Shown: positions 1 to 9,562 of the stretch, in pieces
Numbering within the stretch: the stretch's first letter is position 1
How the letters are laid out: each line of letters begins with the position of its first letter
Origin: Stentor coeruleus
Taxonomy: Eukaryota > Ciliophora > Heterotrichea > Heterotrichida > Stentoridae
Assembly (NCBI GenBank): GCA_001970955.1
Contig: MPUH01000536.1
Location: 1-47,205 of the forward strand
DNA length: 47,205 nt
Direction: 5' to 3'
Translations under genes and position numbers: made by a program
Notes under the pieces: model-generated
Seen by the model: only the letters and a program-made list of their open reading frames with translations
The model's database searches: none
Told to the model about the DNA's origin: nothing

Positions 1-748
1 TTACTAATAAGATATGCTAAAATTTATTTGTATGCGTGCAACAGAAAATTTTAAAGTAAAAGATGTAATTAAGTAATCGCAATAGCAGTAGGACAATTAT
101 TTTTAAATGAAATTATGACTTATTCAGATAAATTTTATGATTTATAAATATTAAGGTAGTTCTTTAAAAATCAAAGTTTGGTTTTTTAATTATGCACTTT
201 AGACATTTTCACATTGGTATCAAAAATTTACGAATACTCAAGTGATTCATATATATTTTGTATATATGAAAATAAGCAGAGAATGTTTTATTGTTGAAAT
301 TGACGAATACAAACTTGCAAAAAACAAGAATCATCCAAGAAAAACTCTTTCTCTCTAAGATAAATTGCTTTTTTGAGGGTTTGAAAAGAAAAGATACTTT
401 TTTTAATTATTGAATATGGGAGATTTATAAACTTTCCTAGATATTATTGAGAAGCTGATTAAATCTAAATCAGTCATTATTAATAATTTTAGAAGACCTA
501 TCTAAACTTAGAAATTAATTTACCAAAGCTAAGATTTCAGCATCAGACAGTAAACTACACATAAAATTTTATTAATTAACGAGTCAGAGTTCATTCTTAA
601 ACTATTGAAATTAATCATCAGCGATTAAAAATCAGAGACTATATGCAAATTTTTGATAAAATAAATACATACTAGTCCATCTAGTTATAACCAAATTTAA
701 CTTATATTTTTAAATAATATCCATTAATATTATCATAAGAAGATTGCA

Positions 749-823
749 TAGTCGAATTTACTTATTATAAAATCAAATAAATCCTATAAAAGTTATCTTA
801 AATAAATTAAAAGTAATATTCGC
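749..823. repeat. 75-bp direct repeat, left copy at N gap
   Basis: The 75 bases here are identical to 825-899, and the single N at 824 lies exactly between the copies. An exact duplicate abutting an N is the signature of two contig ends that overlap but were joined without collapsing the overlap. It is most likely an assembly artefact rather than a biological repeat. Confidence 0.9.
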
Positions 824-824
824 N

Positions 825-899
825 TAGTCGAATTTACTTATTATAAAATCAAATAAATCCTATAAAAGTTATCTTAAATAAATTAAAAGTAATATTCGC
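825..899. repeat. 75-bp direct repeat, right copy at N gap
   Basis: Second identical copy of 749-823, starting directly after the N at 824. See the left copy for the interpretation. Confidence 0.9.
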
Positions 900-974
900 A
901 AACCGGGAATATCCATAAAGCTTCATAAAATCAATTATTTGATTAACTAAGAATTCTATTAATAAAAGATAAAT

Positions 975-3047
975 ATGAAAAGCTTAACAACAAATCTCAT
1001 AACGGGTCCAGTTGAGAAATCTGTAAGGAATACTGAAATAAGAATTGCTGCCTTCCAAAAAGAAGCTAGAAAACTATCAGGAGAAAGAAAAATTGATAAC
1101 CCCGATATTACTCCTGTAAGATCAGTAGTCAACCGCTCTATAAGCCCTGCTGATAAAAAGAACTATACACTCCAACAAGAAAATAATGACCTAAAAGATC
1201 TTCTCAAAAAAGTTCAAATGGAACGCGATATTCTTCGAGCCTGGAAAGAAAACGTTCTAAAGCTTCCAGGGAATTTTTCCGAGGATTCCAACATAATCAT
1301 TAAAGAGCTGGAAAATTACAAAAAGCAACTTTCAACACAAAACAAAGTCCTCAACAGCAAGCTTCTAGGCCTTGTTTCTAGTACACAAAAATTTCTTAAA
1401 GAAACATCAGCTTTTCAAAAATGCATAAGAGAAAAAGAAGGCTTTAACTCAGTTAACTTTTATGAAACTGAAAGGCATAAACTCGAATTGAAGCTAAAAG
1501 AACTTTCAGAAATCAAGGCTGAAAATGATTTAAGCCCTTTGAATTCTCCTTCAGGTAAAATATTAAATTCAATTGACTTATCTCAATTCACTGAAAAATT
1601 CTCAAGCTATGAGACAGAGAATAAAATCTTAAAAAGCCAAGTACGTGAGTATAAAAAATCAGTTAAAACACTGGAAATCAAATGTGCTGAATTGGAAAAT
1701 TTTCGTAAACAAGCTGAGAAAGAAAAGCAAATAATTGAGAGAAAAAGCCGAGTTAATATAAATACTCCAAATGCTGCTAAGAAAAACTCAGTATTTTATC
1801 AGAAAATTGCTGATGGTGTGAAAAACTGGGCTGAAGGAAGGTTTAATGAAATTAATGAAGAATTTGAACTTAAACTTTTAGCAATTCAGCAGAAACTTGT
1901 GGAGAAAGAGAATTGTATTAATGAGGTTAGGTCAAGGTTTACAGATAATTTGATGGAGAATTTAAATGTCCTTATTGCTATGAATGAAAAATTGAAAAAC
2001 TCTAATGCAGAAAGGTCTAGTGATGAAACATTCAAAGTGCAAATTGAAAATTTCGAATATATTATTGAACAGAATCGAGTATATACAGAAATTAAAGTGC
2101 AAGAGCTGAATGAAGCTATTGAACTTTTAGAATGCGAAAGGAATCAGCTCATGAAAGTAAATCAAGTTCTGGAAAAAGAGAGTTTTCAGCTGAAGTCAGA
2201 AGTTGGGAAGAGTAAGGAATTAGAAAATGAAATAAAAGTTGCTAAGACTACAATTGCAGAACTTGAAGAAAAAAACAAAGTTCTAAGTGCAAGAATCAGG
2301 CATTTGAAACAAAAAGAACTTGACTTTGACCAAATAACTTATGAAAAATCCATCATGCGAATGGAAATTTCAAAATTATCAGAGGATATAAGTCAAAAAG
2401 AAAAATTAATTATTGACTTGCAGCAAACTTTAAAATCTGAAGCCCGTCAAGCAAATTCTTTAATGGAAAATCTAATCTTCAAAGAAAAAGCTACGAAAAC
2501 TGAATTAGAGCTAACAAAAATAGAGAACTTAAATTTTAAAAACGATGTTTGCGATCTTGAAGAAAAAAATCAAAAACTTATTGAACAAGTTTCTTTTTTA
2601 GATGCGCAGATTCGTATTCTTCATCCATCAAATACAAATATTAAAGCAAATGAATCTAAAATATCCATAAAATCTAATCCAATTTCTCCTATTATTTCTG
2701 AAAGCTCAGCCTCTGAAAGAATATACACAACTCCATGTTTTGTAAATGGGGAACTAGAAGAAGAAAGAAAAAACAGTAGAAGATACTTGGATCAAATGTC
2801 TTTACTTAAAGACCATATTCGTGAGTTAGAGAAAAAACTCAAAGCTGAGCAGATGAAATTAGGAGAATCTGATTTTATGAAAGATATTATAAGGAATTTA
2901 ATTTTCCGTCTACCGAAAATGAATAGTGAAATAGAAGGTATAATAAAAAATACTATGTCTATGCTTGAGTTTTCACAAGAAGAAATTCAGGCTTCAGATA
3001 CAATGCGTGAAGATGTAAAAAAAACTCAAGCTTTAAAAATAAGTTAA
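975..3047 (+). CDS. Long coiled-coil protein, 690 aa
   Basis: Intronless frame from ATG to TAA encoding 690 residues, rich in Lys, Glu, Leu and Asn. Heptad-like segments run almost throughout, clearest around residues 55-165, 205-250, 290-530 and 590-640. Ser/Pro-rich linkers occur near residues 45-55, 185-200 and 560-590. There are no membrane segments, signal peptide or catalytic motifs. Its look is that of a structural cytoskeletal, basal-body or centrosomal protein, but I recognise no family and this role is inference from composition only. Base composition is clearly less AT-rich than the flanks, which supports real coding. The next gene on the same strand starts 800 bp downstream. Confidence 0.85.
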   Translation: MKSLTTNLITGPVEKSVRNTEIRIAAFQKEARKLSGERKIDNPDITPVRSVVNRSISPADKKNYTLQQENNDLKDLLKKVQMERDILRAWKENVLKLPGNFSEDSNIIIKELENYKKQLSTQNKVLNSKLLGLVSSTQKFLKETSAFQKCIREKEGFNSVNFYETERHKLELKLKELSEIKAENDLSPLNSPSGKILNSIDLSQFTEKFSSYETENKILKSQVREYKKSVKTLEIKCAELENFRKQAEKEKQIIERKSRVNINTPNAAKKNSVFYQKIADGVKNWAEGRFNEINEEFELKLLAIQQKLVEKENCINEVRSRFTDNLMENLNVLIAMNEKLKNSNAERSSDETFKVQIENFEYIIEQNRVYTEIKVQELNEAIELLECERNQLMKVNQVLEKESFQLKSEVGKSKELENEIKVAKTTIAELEEKNKVLSARIRHLKQKELDFDQITYEKSIMRMEISKLSEDISQKEKLIIDLQQTLKSEARQANSLMENLIFKEKATKTELELTKIENLNFKNDVCDLEEKNQKLIEQVSFLDAQIRILHPSNTNIKANESKISIKSNPISPIISESSASERIYTTPCFVNGELEEERKNSRRYLDQMSLLKDHIRELEKKLKAEQMKLGESDFMKDIIRNLIFRLPKMNSEIEGIIKNTMSMLEFSQEEIQASDTMREDVKKTQALKIS

Positions 3048-3846
3048 TATATAATCATTCATTAAAAGATAGGCTTTTTTTGTTGTTTGTGTAAAGGAAA
3101 GAATATTTGAAGAGATTAGGAATTTTTTTTACAATTAAAGAAAAATTTTATTAATTTTGAATGATTCAATGTTGTGTTTTGGTGTGAGATAAGTGATAAT
3201 GCTTAAATTTTTATTTTGGTATGTGGCTTTTAATAAATAGAGAATATTTAATTTTGTAAGTTTAAATGCTATATGTGATAAAGGATGTAAGGTTGAAATT
3301 TTTTAAATTAAAAAATTAATCAGGTATTAGGATAATACATTGAGGGAGATAATGCTACTCTACATAAATTCGTATGTATTATTAATACAAATATTTTTTT
3401 GATTTTGATGAAAAAACTAACTCTTGCGTATATATTTTAGGTATCCATGCTAAATTAACATTTTAATAATAAAATAAATCTTATAAATATATTTGCATAC
3501 ATTTATTATATATAAACCTTTCTATAAACATAATTAAATCAAATTTTTCCAATTAGTACTTTAAACTCTATTTAATACACATTTAAAATCAAATTCCCAC
3601 CATCAAAATCAATTCTTATACATGAAAAGTTTACCCATAAGCAATTACCATTTACATAAATTTAATCTCATTTTATTTGCCTACATTTTGTTTTATCTTT
3701 TAAATCCAATATCATACAAAATTTAATTTTTTTCACATCTATTAAGTGTCATTCTTCTTATCAATTTTCAAAATAAGTAACCCTCAACACTAATATAAAA
3801 ACTCTAATATAAATTATCTCATACTCCCATCCAACTTAAAATAATT
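3048..3846. other. Intergenic, AT-rich
   Basis: About 800 bp of very AT-rich DNA between two + strand genes. The last 300 bp are pyrimidine-rich on the + strand, as seen upstream of several starts in this window. I see no gene, RNA or clear repeat. Confidence 0.6.
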
Positions 3847-5394
3847 ATGGGTAATTCTCCAGTAGTAGCATTGAATTACAATGAAACAGGGAAATGTTCA
3901 AATATTTTCCAAAGTTGTTCAAGTCTTACTGAGCTTGACGTTGATGAACTAGCAATTCATAGAGAAGTTGGTATGCCTCGAGGGCGGTTATGTCCTGAAG
4001 CAATGAAATATTTAGATAGAACTAGCAAAGCTCTAATGTTTGCTTGTACAGGAACAAGTGTTCCGCATGTTCAAAAGTATATAAATTATGGTGCTAGTCC
4101 TGATACTTATGATCAAAATAGAACAAGTCCTCTTCACATAGCTTGTAGAAGTGGAAATTTAGAAGTTGTTAAAGAACTTGTTAGCCATAGGTGTAATATG
4201 GATATTACAGACTGTGCAGGATGGAGCAGTTTACATATTGCTAGTCATTGCAGTCATAGTGAAATAGTGGAATTTTTATTAGCTTGTGGAGCTGATGCCT
4301 CTATAGTCAATTCACGTGGAGAAACTCCTTTTGATCTTGCACATGACCATGCAACTCAGAAGAAATTCTTAAAATATTGGGGAACGTTTGAAGACTCGTT
4401 AAGATCTGATTTACGTCTTTCTCGAGTTACTAGACCATTGACACCTTATAGTGAAGAGTCTAGTATTATGACTGAAAATTGGATGAGAATTGGGGCTATT
4501 CATTCTACTTATAACCTTATAAAACTTGAAGAAATTATCAAGAATGTTTTCAATAATAATCATCTTAAAGGACTTTCTATGCTTATTACTGGGGAAATAG
4601 TTTCTCAAAGTCCTTTAGAAATAGCTATGTATCTCTTTTCAACACCTGGGCTTAGTCCTGTTAAAATAGGGATGATTCTTGGAGACGTTCATGAGATCTG
4701 CAAAGACATTTCTAAAGAATTCATTAGCTTTCTCCAAATCGAGCCACACAATTTATTGATTTCTTTAAGCAAAATGCTAAAATTAATAAAATTGCCAAAA
4801 GGAATGATGGCTGATCAAGTTCTCGACCTTTTTTCAGAAAGATTTTTTTCTTTTAAAGGGCCTTTTTTATCAAAAGATGCAGTTCACCATTTGGTGTTTA
4901 GCATTATTAATCTGAATAATTACTTGCATTCAGAAAAAGAAGGTATAACTAAAGATGAATTTATACAAAGCAATAAAGGTATGCATGATGGAGGAGATTT
5001 TCCAGAAAAATATTTATCTTGGATTTATGACTCAGTTAAAAATGAAAGTATTGAAGGAGTGTTTCATGAACAAATTGCCCCAGTTTTTGAAGAAGTTACA
5101 ATTAGTGGATATTTAAGATATAAATTAGATGCAGATTGGAAGGAAAAATATTTTATATTGAACTCTAATGCTTTATGGTCTTTTAAGTCTACTACTCAAG
5201 CTACACCATATGGCTGTATTCCACTTTGGAACACTGTTGTTTCGGTCAATACCAATTATTTTATGCTTAGTGGGAATATAACTTTTATACGCTTTTCAGA
5301 AGATGGTAATTCAAGTATTCAGCATTTCGCAAATGGGGTGTTTCGTATGGATAATCCTGATTTGTGGATAGCTGGTTTACAATCGGTGAAGTAA
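3847..5394 (+). CDS. Ankyrin - Sec7 (Arf-GEF-like) - PH protein, 515 aa
   Basis: Three modules are readable. Residues about 60-175 are three ankyrin repeats (for example SPLHIACRSGNLEVVKELV). Residues about 225-400 align with a Sec7 domain: an FNNNHLKGLSML start, GLSPVKIGMILG, and the asparagine-rich NLNNYLHS motif that corresponds to MLNTDLHN. Residues about 415-515 form a PH domain with WKEKYFIL and a C-terminal helix Trp in DLWIAGLQSV. Sec7 domains exchange GDP for GTP on Arf GTPases at membranes, and PH domains recruit them to phosphoinositides, as in cytohesins. The oddity is that the LPGE motif carrying the catalytic glutamate finger reads LPKGMM here, near residue 317, with no Glu. Exchange activity is therefore doubtful. 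It may be a scaffold or a divergent GEF. The domain calls are firm, the activity is not. Confidence 0.85.
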   Translation: MGNSPVVALNYNETGKCSNIFQSCSSLTELDVDELAIHREVGMPRGRLCPEAMKYLDRTSKALMFACTGTSVPHVQKYINYGASPDTYDQNRTSPLHIACRSGNLEVVKELVSHRCNMDITDCAGWSSLHIASHCSHSEIVEFLLACGADASIVNSRGETPFDLAHDHATQKKFLKYWGTFEDSLRSDLRLSRVTRPLTPYSEESSIMTENWMRIGAIHSTYNLIKLEEIIKNVFNNNHLKGLSMLITGEIVSQSPLEIAMYLFSTPGLSPVKIGMILGDVHEICKDISKEFISFLQIEPHNLLISLSKMLKLIKLPKGMMADQVLDLFSERFFSFKGPFLSKDAVHHLVFSIINLNNYLHSEKEGITKDEFIQSNKGMHDGGDFPEKYLSWIYDSVKNESIEGVFHEQIAPVFEEVTISGYLRYKLDADWKEKYFILNSNALWSFKSTTQATPYGCIPLWNTVVSVNTNYFMLSGNITFIRFSEDGNSSIQHFANGVFRMDNPDLWIAGLQSVK

Positions 5395-5515
5395 TAATAA
5401 ATATGCTACTTTTGTAAATGTATTGGTGGAGTTAATATATATAGTTTTTACATATTTTTAACCTATAAGGATTTATTTGATTATTATCTTTTGGTGTAAG
5501 TTGATTTATAAAAAT

Positions 5516-6571
5516 ATGTCAGAAATCTATCTGTATCTTAGGAAATTGGAAAACTTTTCAATCATAGTGAATGGTTCTCAAGAGCTGGGCTATGAAATAT
5601 ATAATAAGCGTTGGGGGATGTTTCATATGGATGAAGATGATTTCCAATTTCGTACAGTTAGTAATTCTGAAATTTTAACAAATTCGTATCACTTACCAAG
5701 CAAAGGAAGATACGCTTTATATAAAGGCGAATTAATTGAAATAGTTTCTGAAAAGAAAAAGGTTCTTCTTGTAAGTGATCTTGATAAAACATTGTGGTCA
5801 CCTTTAGATGAAACTAATGAAGCCTATGATGTTTTCATTAAGTATTGGATATCACATTTTGGTTTTAATGATTCAATTCTTGTATACAATACTGGAAGAA
5901 ACTTGAAGGAGTACATAGAAGCCTCAAAAAACCTTTTTGAGCCTGATGCAATTGTACTTGTATTAGGAAACTATGCGTATGTTTTCAATGAATTAGGTGA
6001 GCCAATTATACAGGAAGATTATCAAGTAGTTCTTAGAGATTTTATTGATCCAGATTGGGATTCACAATTTTTTTCTAGTCTCATTTTGTCAAAATTTGAA
6101 ATTAATCCAGATTTCCTTCGTTTTATTGATCCATATAATATATGCTTTATAATCCCAGATGAAGTGCTCTTTCAAAAGTTAGATGAAATCAAAGAATTTG
6201 TCAAGAATCCAAATAAAGAAAGATACGAAGGGAGATTATTAAACGCTAAATGTATAGTTTCTAGGCAATATTGCATAAATGAGCATTTTCTTGAAATTCT
6301 TCCTATTTCAGCAGGGAAACATTTAGGGCTTATTTATTGTCAACGTAAATTTGGGTTTACTAATGATAATACAATGATAGCTGGAGATTCACTTAATGAT
6401 ATAGATGTGCTTAAGCATCCTGTGTATGGAGTACTTGTTGGAAATTCAGAACCTTTAGTAAAAGAATGGTATGCAAAAAAACCAAGAGCAAACAAATATT
6501 TGTCCACTTTGACAATGGCTTATGCTGTTAAGGAAGGATTAGAAAAATTTGTTGAGGATAGTTTTATTTAA
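5516..6571 (+). CDS. HAD-superfamily phosphatase, sucrose-phosphatase-like (class IIB), 351 aa
   Basis: The frame is open from 5477, but the first ATG is at 5516, giving 351 residues ending in TAA. HAD motif I is VSDLDKTLW near residue 87, with the nucleophile Asp and the general acid Asp two residues on. A motif II-like Thr lies in YNTGR near residue 123. The motif III Lys is probably in ISAGKHLGL, and motif IV is GDSLND near residue 289. The order and the large cap between motifs II and III match subclass IIB enzymes such as sucrose-6-phosphate phosphatase and mannosyl-3-phosphoglycerate phosphatase. About 80 residues of beta-rich sequence precede motif I and are not part of the usual fold; their role is unknown. 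The substrate cannot be told from the sequence. It is probably cytosolic, since no signal or membrane segment is present. Confidence 0.85.
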   Translation: MSEIYLYLRKLENFSIIVNGSQELGYEIYNKRWGMFHMDEDDFQFRTVSNSEILTNSYHLPSKGRYALYKGELIEIVSEKKKVLLVSDLDKTLWSPLDETNEAYDVFIKYWISHFGFNDSILVYNTGRNLKEYIEASKNLFEPDAIVLVLGNYAYVFNELGEPIIQEDYQVVLRDFIDPDWDSQFFSSLILSKFEINPDFLRFIDPYNICFIIPDEVLFQKLDEIKEFVKNPNKERYEGRLLNAKCIVSRQYCINEHFLEILPISAGKHLGLIYCQRKFGFTNDNTMIAGDSLNDIDVLKHPVYGVLVGNSEPLVKEWYAKKPRANKYLSTLTMAYAVKEGLEKFVEDSFI

Positions 6572-7222
6572 GTCCTTCTATCTAATCTGATTGAAATAAA
6601 TATAAGATTTGGAATTTATCTAATAAAATTCTGAATCTTTTTAGCAATTAATTTTTAGTAGATTTTATTGATTTATGGTTGATTTTAATTAAAGTATAGC
6701 GATAGATTTTAGTCTGATGGAGAGATTCTCTTTTAAAATATCTCAATTGCCGAGATATTTTTAATAAATTTATAAAAATTGATGTTGTGTGTTTCAGTGG
6801 GAGTATTATATATATAAAACCTTTGTATAAAGAACTTGCAAAGATCAATTCTTCCATAAATAATATTTTTCTATATAAAACTATAAATTTTATTATTCTT
6901 TAGTCTAAAATCTATTCTATAAGTTTGCATTTCCCATTCAGATTTATAAGAAAAATTAGATCTCCTTAACATATAATAATAATTCATCCTCAAAAAAGCT
7001 TTATTAAATCACAGCATCAATATAATTAGTTTATTTAATTGAATATAAACACCTAATGTATTTCACACTTTTATTGTTCATTTTGTTTTAAAATATTTCA
7101 TATAATGTTTCAACAACCATAATTCTTTATCGTTATTATCCAAAAAAATCATTTTAAATAAGCTCGTCTCCAATAAGTACTTAAAAAACATTATATTTTA
7201 ATTATAATTATCATCAATCACT
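6572..7222. other. Intergenic between convergent genes
   Basis: About 650 bp of AT-rich DNA separating the ends of two convergent genes. The open stretch of about 70 codons on the - strand at 6648-6857 has Ile/Lys/Tyr-rich, low-complexity content and is best explained by chance. Confidence 0.6.
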
Positions 7223-7912
7223 TTAAATGATTACACAAACTTGGCAATTAACATGGCTTTCTTCAGTTTCTAAGGAAGTTTTTTCTACAATACTTTCCTT
7301 AATTTTATATAAAGATTTCTTAAGTTTCTCATTTTCATAGCTTTTCGCTTCAAGTTCACGCTCAGTTAGCGTTAGACGATGATTCATAAAATCAATTGAA
7401 TTTTTTAAGCTATAAATCTGCTCTATAACTTGAGACTGTGGCTCATAACATGGTATAGCATCACATTCTTTGAATGATTCCCCTTCAATTTTTTCTCTCA
7501 TTGATCTAAGCTCTTCTTTAGTTTTTTTAGCTTCAAAAAGAACTTCGCCTATAGAATTTTTCATTACTTCAAATTCATTCCTACAGCTTTTTACTTTCTG
7601 ATGAACTTTATACTTTTTCTTTAAATGCTCTTGGTTTGATGATTTGTATTCTTTAAGCTTTGATCGAAGCTCATGAGCTAGGTTTTTCGTTGTTGACATT
7701 AAGTCTTGAGATTCAAAGTCCAGAAATGATTCAGTTAAACTGGAGATGTCTTCAAATGTATGGCATTTAAGATCTTCTGGAGGAGGAACACCTTGACTTG
7801 GAGAAACTATAGGGTCTTTGCTTGGATTACCTTTTATATCTGAGGTTATTAAAGGCTGGTTCTTGGGACGGGTTAAAGTTTTTGAGAATCTTCTTTTAAT
7901 AGAAGTGGACAT
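7223..7912 (-). CDS. Coiled-coil protein with C-terminal CaaX-like box, 229 aa
   Basis: Intronless frame of 229 residues. The first 55 residues are basic and Ser/Pro-rich and probably disordered. Residues about 60-215 are predominantly heptad-like coiled coil with many Glu, Lys and Leu, broken around residue 150 by a Pro-containing linker. The protein ends CQVCVII, so the last four residues, CVII, fit a CaaX prenylation box. A second Cys three residues upstream could be palmitoylated. This suggests a lipid-anchored, membrane-tethered coiled-coil protein, which is inference from the tail alone. No family is recognised. It is convergent with the phosphatase gene. Confidence 0.8.
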   Translation of the reverse strand: MSTSIKRRFSKTLTRPKNQPLITSDIKGNPSKDPIVSPSQGVPPPEDLKCHTFEDISSLTESFLDFESQDLMSTTKNLAHELRSKLKEYKSSNQEHLKKKYKVHQKVKSCRNEFEVMKNSIGEVLFEAKKTKEELRSMREKIEGESFKECDAIPCYEPQSQVIEQIYSLKNSIDFMNHRLTLTERELEAKSYENEKLKKSLYKIKESIVEKTSLETEESHVNCQVCVII

Positions 7913-8698
7913 AAAATTATTATTATTGTACGTGGCATTAATTGCATTATGCTAGAATAATAAATAACTTAGCATATATAAGACTAGTTAGTTAGATTAA
8001 ATGAACAGATAAATTAAATATGGAAATCATTGTCTAAAATACTTACCTTATAACCGAAATAATTTTTACTCACCTTATAAAGAAATTATTCTGCTACAGA
8101 AAGTTTCTAAAAAATAAAAAAAAAGAATTGACATCATTTCAACTTGGAAAAAATTGTTACTATAAGTTTTTTTGGTTTAATGTTTATAGATAATATTTCA
8201 TTATCAACTTCACTAACAGCTAGAATATCTAATACTGTCTCTCCACTTAAAATTATTAAATCTTATCCTGTTCAATCAAATGAGTATTTAATGAAGCCGA
8301 AAAAAAATGCTTGATTTTTTAGAGAAAAATCTAACTAAATTTTAACTTAAAACTATGCTCATTATAACATAATATTGATTCAGAACTATATCTGTAAAGT
8401 AATAATACCTTATATAACTAATTATAAACAACGCTGGAGTCCGTAATTTTCCCCTATATAAATATTTTTATACTTTTAACAGTATAAAATTATTGAAAAA
8501 AAAATAACTAAAGCACAAGGTCTTAATTAATTAGTCTAAATATTGCAATTTTAAATTCTTTCAGCATATCATTATTGCATACCAGAGATCAAAATCAAAT
8601 CATATTAAATTTTCCCTATTTTCTATCAACTATCCTAGAATTATTATCTTTAATATATTTGATTTTCCTATTTACACCCTTTAAAGAAGATTCCTAAA
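7913..8698. other. Intergenic with possible ankyrin relic
   Basis: About 790 bp of AT-rich sequence between two - strand genes. On the - strand at about 8165-8300 there is a short ankyrin-like remnant, listed separately. Nothing else stands out. Confidence 0.5.
8165..8300 (-). pseudogene. Possible ankyrin-repeat fragment
   Basis: Read on the - strand, THLIEQ is followed after a frame change by DLIILSGETVLDILAVSEV. Together these resemble the end of one ankyrin repeat and the start of the next. There is no start codon, the frame is broken and flanking stops are dense. The match is short and could be chance, so I treat it only as a candidate relic. Confidence 0.25.
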
Positions 8699-9151
8699 CT
8701 ATACTTTAATATCTCCCCACTTAGTAGCAAGCATGAATTTTGTATGCTTTCCAGAGGCTATTAATGCCCCATTAGCTTTAATTTCAGCACTAGTGAAAGC
8801 AAGACTTTTACCAACTTTATGGCAAATTGCTTCTATTTGCATTGAATCCGCATCTTTAAGGGCAGCAATAAAAGATACAGAAAGGTCAACACTTACCGTA
8901 TGACGTTCATCAATAGCTGCAATTGCCATAGTTGTAGTTTGGTCAATAAGAGTTGAAATCGCCCCACCATGAAGAGTGCCTCCTGAGTTCAACCATTCAG
9001 GGAGTAATGGAAGTTCAACCTGGATCTTTGAAGTCTTTCCAATAACTTCACAGTGTTTAGTAGTCATTCTTTCAAGCATTAATCTATCATAAAAAGGTTT
9101 GTTAGCATTTTTACTGATGACAGATGAAACATAAGCTAAGACTCTGTTCAT
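8699..9151 (-). CDS. Hotdog-fold acyl-CoA thioesterase, THEM2/PaaI-like, 150 aa
   Basis: The hotdog motif SGGTLHGGAISTLIDQTTTM aligns with the GTLHGG...LVDN motif of human THEM2 (ACOT13). The Asn before GTLHGG (in EWLNSGG), the Asp in LIDQ and the Ser in VSVDLS correspond to the three residues implicated in THEM2 catalysis, so it is probably active. The family hydrolyses acyl-CoA thioesters as a dimer or tetramer, often in mitochondria or cytosol. I chose the ATG at 9151 because length and alignment fit it. An upstream in-frame ATG at 9202 would add 17 hydrophobic and aromatic residues, and it could be a targeting extension or untranslated. The C-terminal KVGKSLAFTSAEI strand is typical of the family. 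Confidence 0.9.
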   Translation of the reverse strand: MNRVLAYVSSVISKNANKPFYDRLMLERMTTKHCEVIGKTSKIQVELPLLPEWLNSGGTLHGGAISTLIDQTTTMAIAAIDERHTVSVDLSVSFIAALKDADSMQIEAICHKVGKSLAFTSAEIKANGALIASGKHTKFMLATKWGDIKV

Positions 9152-9202
9152 ATTTATGAAATAAGATTTAAAATAATTATGTAAAAATTGAAAAAGCAGC
9201 AT

Positions 9203-9562
9203 GATAAATTCGGAAGATAATTTTTATTGTTAATTTAGATTTTTAGTTTAAATGCTTGATGAAAATTTAGTAATTATGTAAGGAAAGAAGGAGATATAAG
9301 AAAATTTAGTATTTAAGTTTTTTATGAGTCATTTAGAATATAATTTTAAAACATTACATAATATGATTAATTTGAAGAAATAGTTTCAAATAATATAAAA
9401 AAAATATTAACACGATTCTACTACAAGTATTTGTTAAAAACTACATAAGTATGTAATGAATAATTAATAAAATCTTACTAAATCTTATCATTTCCTTAAT
9501 CTTTTAAACTCTTATTTGCAATTTCCACACCACAACACCTACAAACATTTTTTTGTAATTAA
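9203..9562. other. Divergent intergenic/promoter region
   Basis: About 360 bp between the divergent thioesterase and TTLL genes. AT-rich, with no recognisable motif beyond A/T runs. It presumably carries both promoters. Confidence 0.5.

Larger units (their letters stand above)
1..974. other. Non-coding left end with scaffold join
   Basis: No gene is supported here. Short open stretches on the + strand (for example about 204-353) are no longer than chance allows at this base composition. The stretch holds one N and a 75-bp duplicate, annotated separately. The last part is presumably the promoter and 5' leader of the gene starting at 975. Confidence 0.6.

Noticed and set aside
1-360. Two overlapping coding-like frames at the left edge
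   Set aside because: Neither has a start, a domain or more than about 50 open codons, and both look equally plausible, which argues for chance.
5477-5515. Start of the HAD gene at the TTG at 5477
   Set aside because: Non-ATG initiation is not expected here. The first ATG at 5516 fits, and the upstream residues are not family-like.
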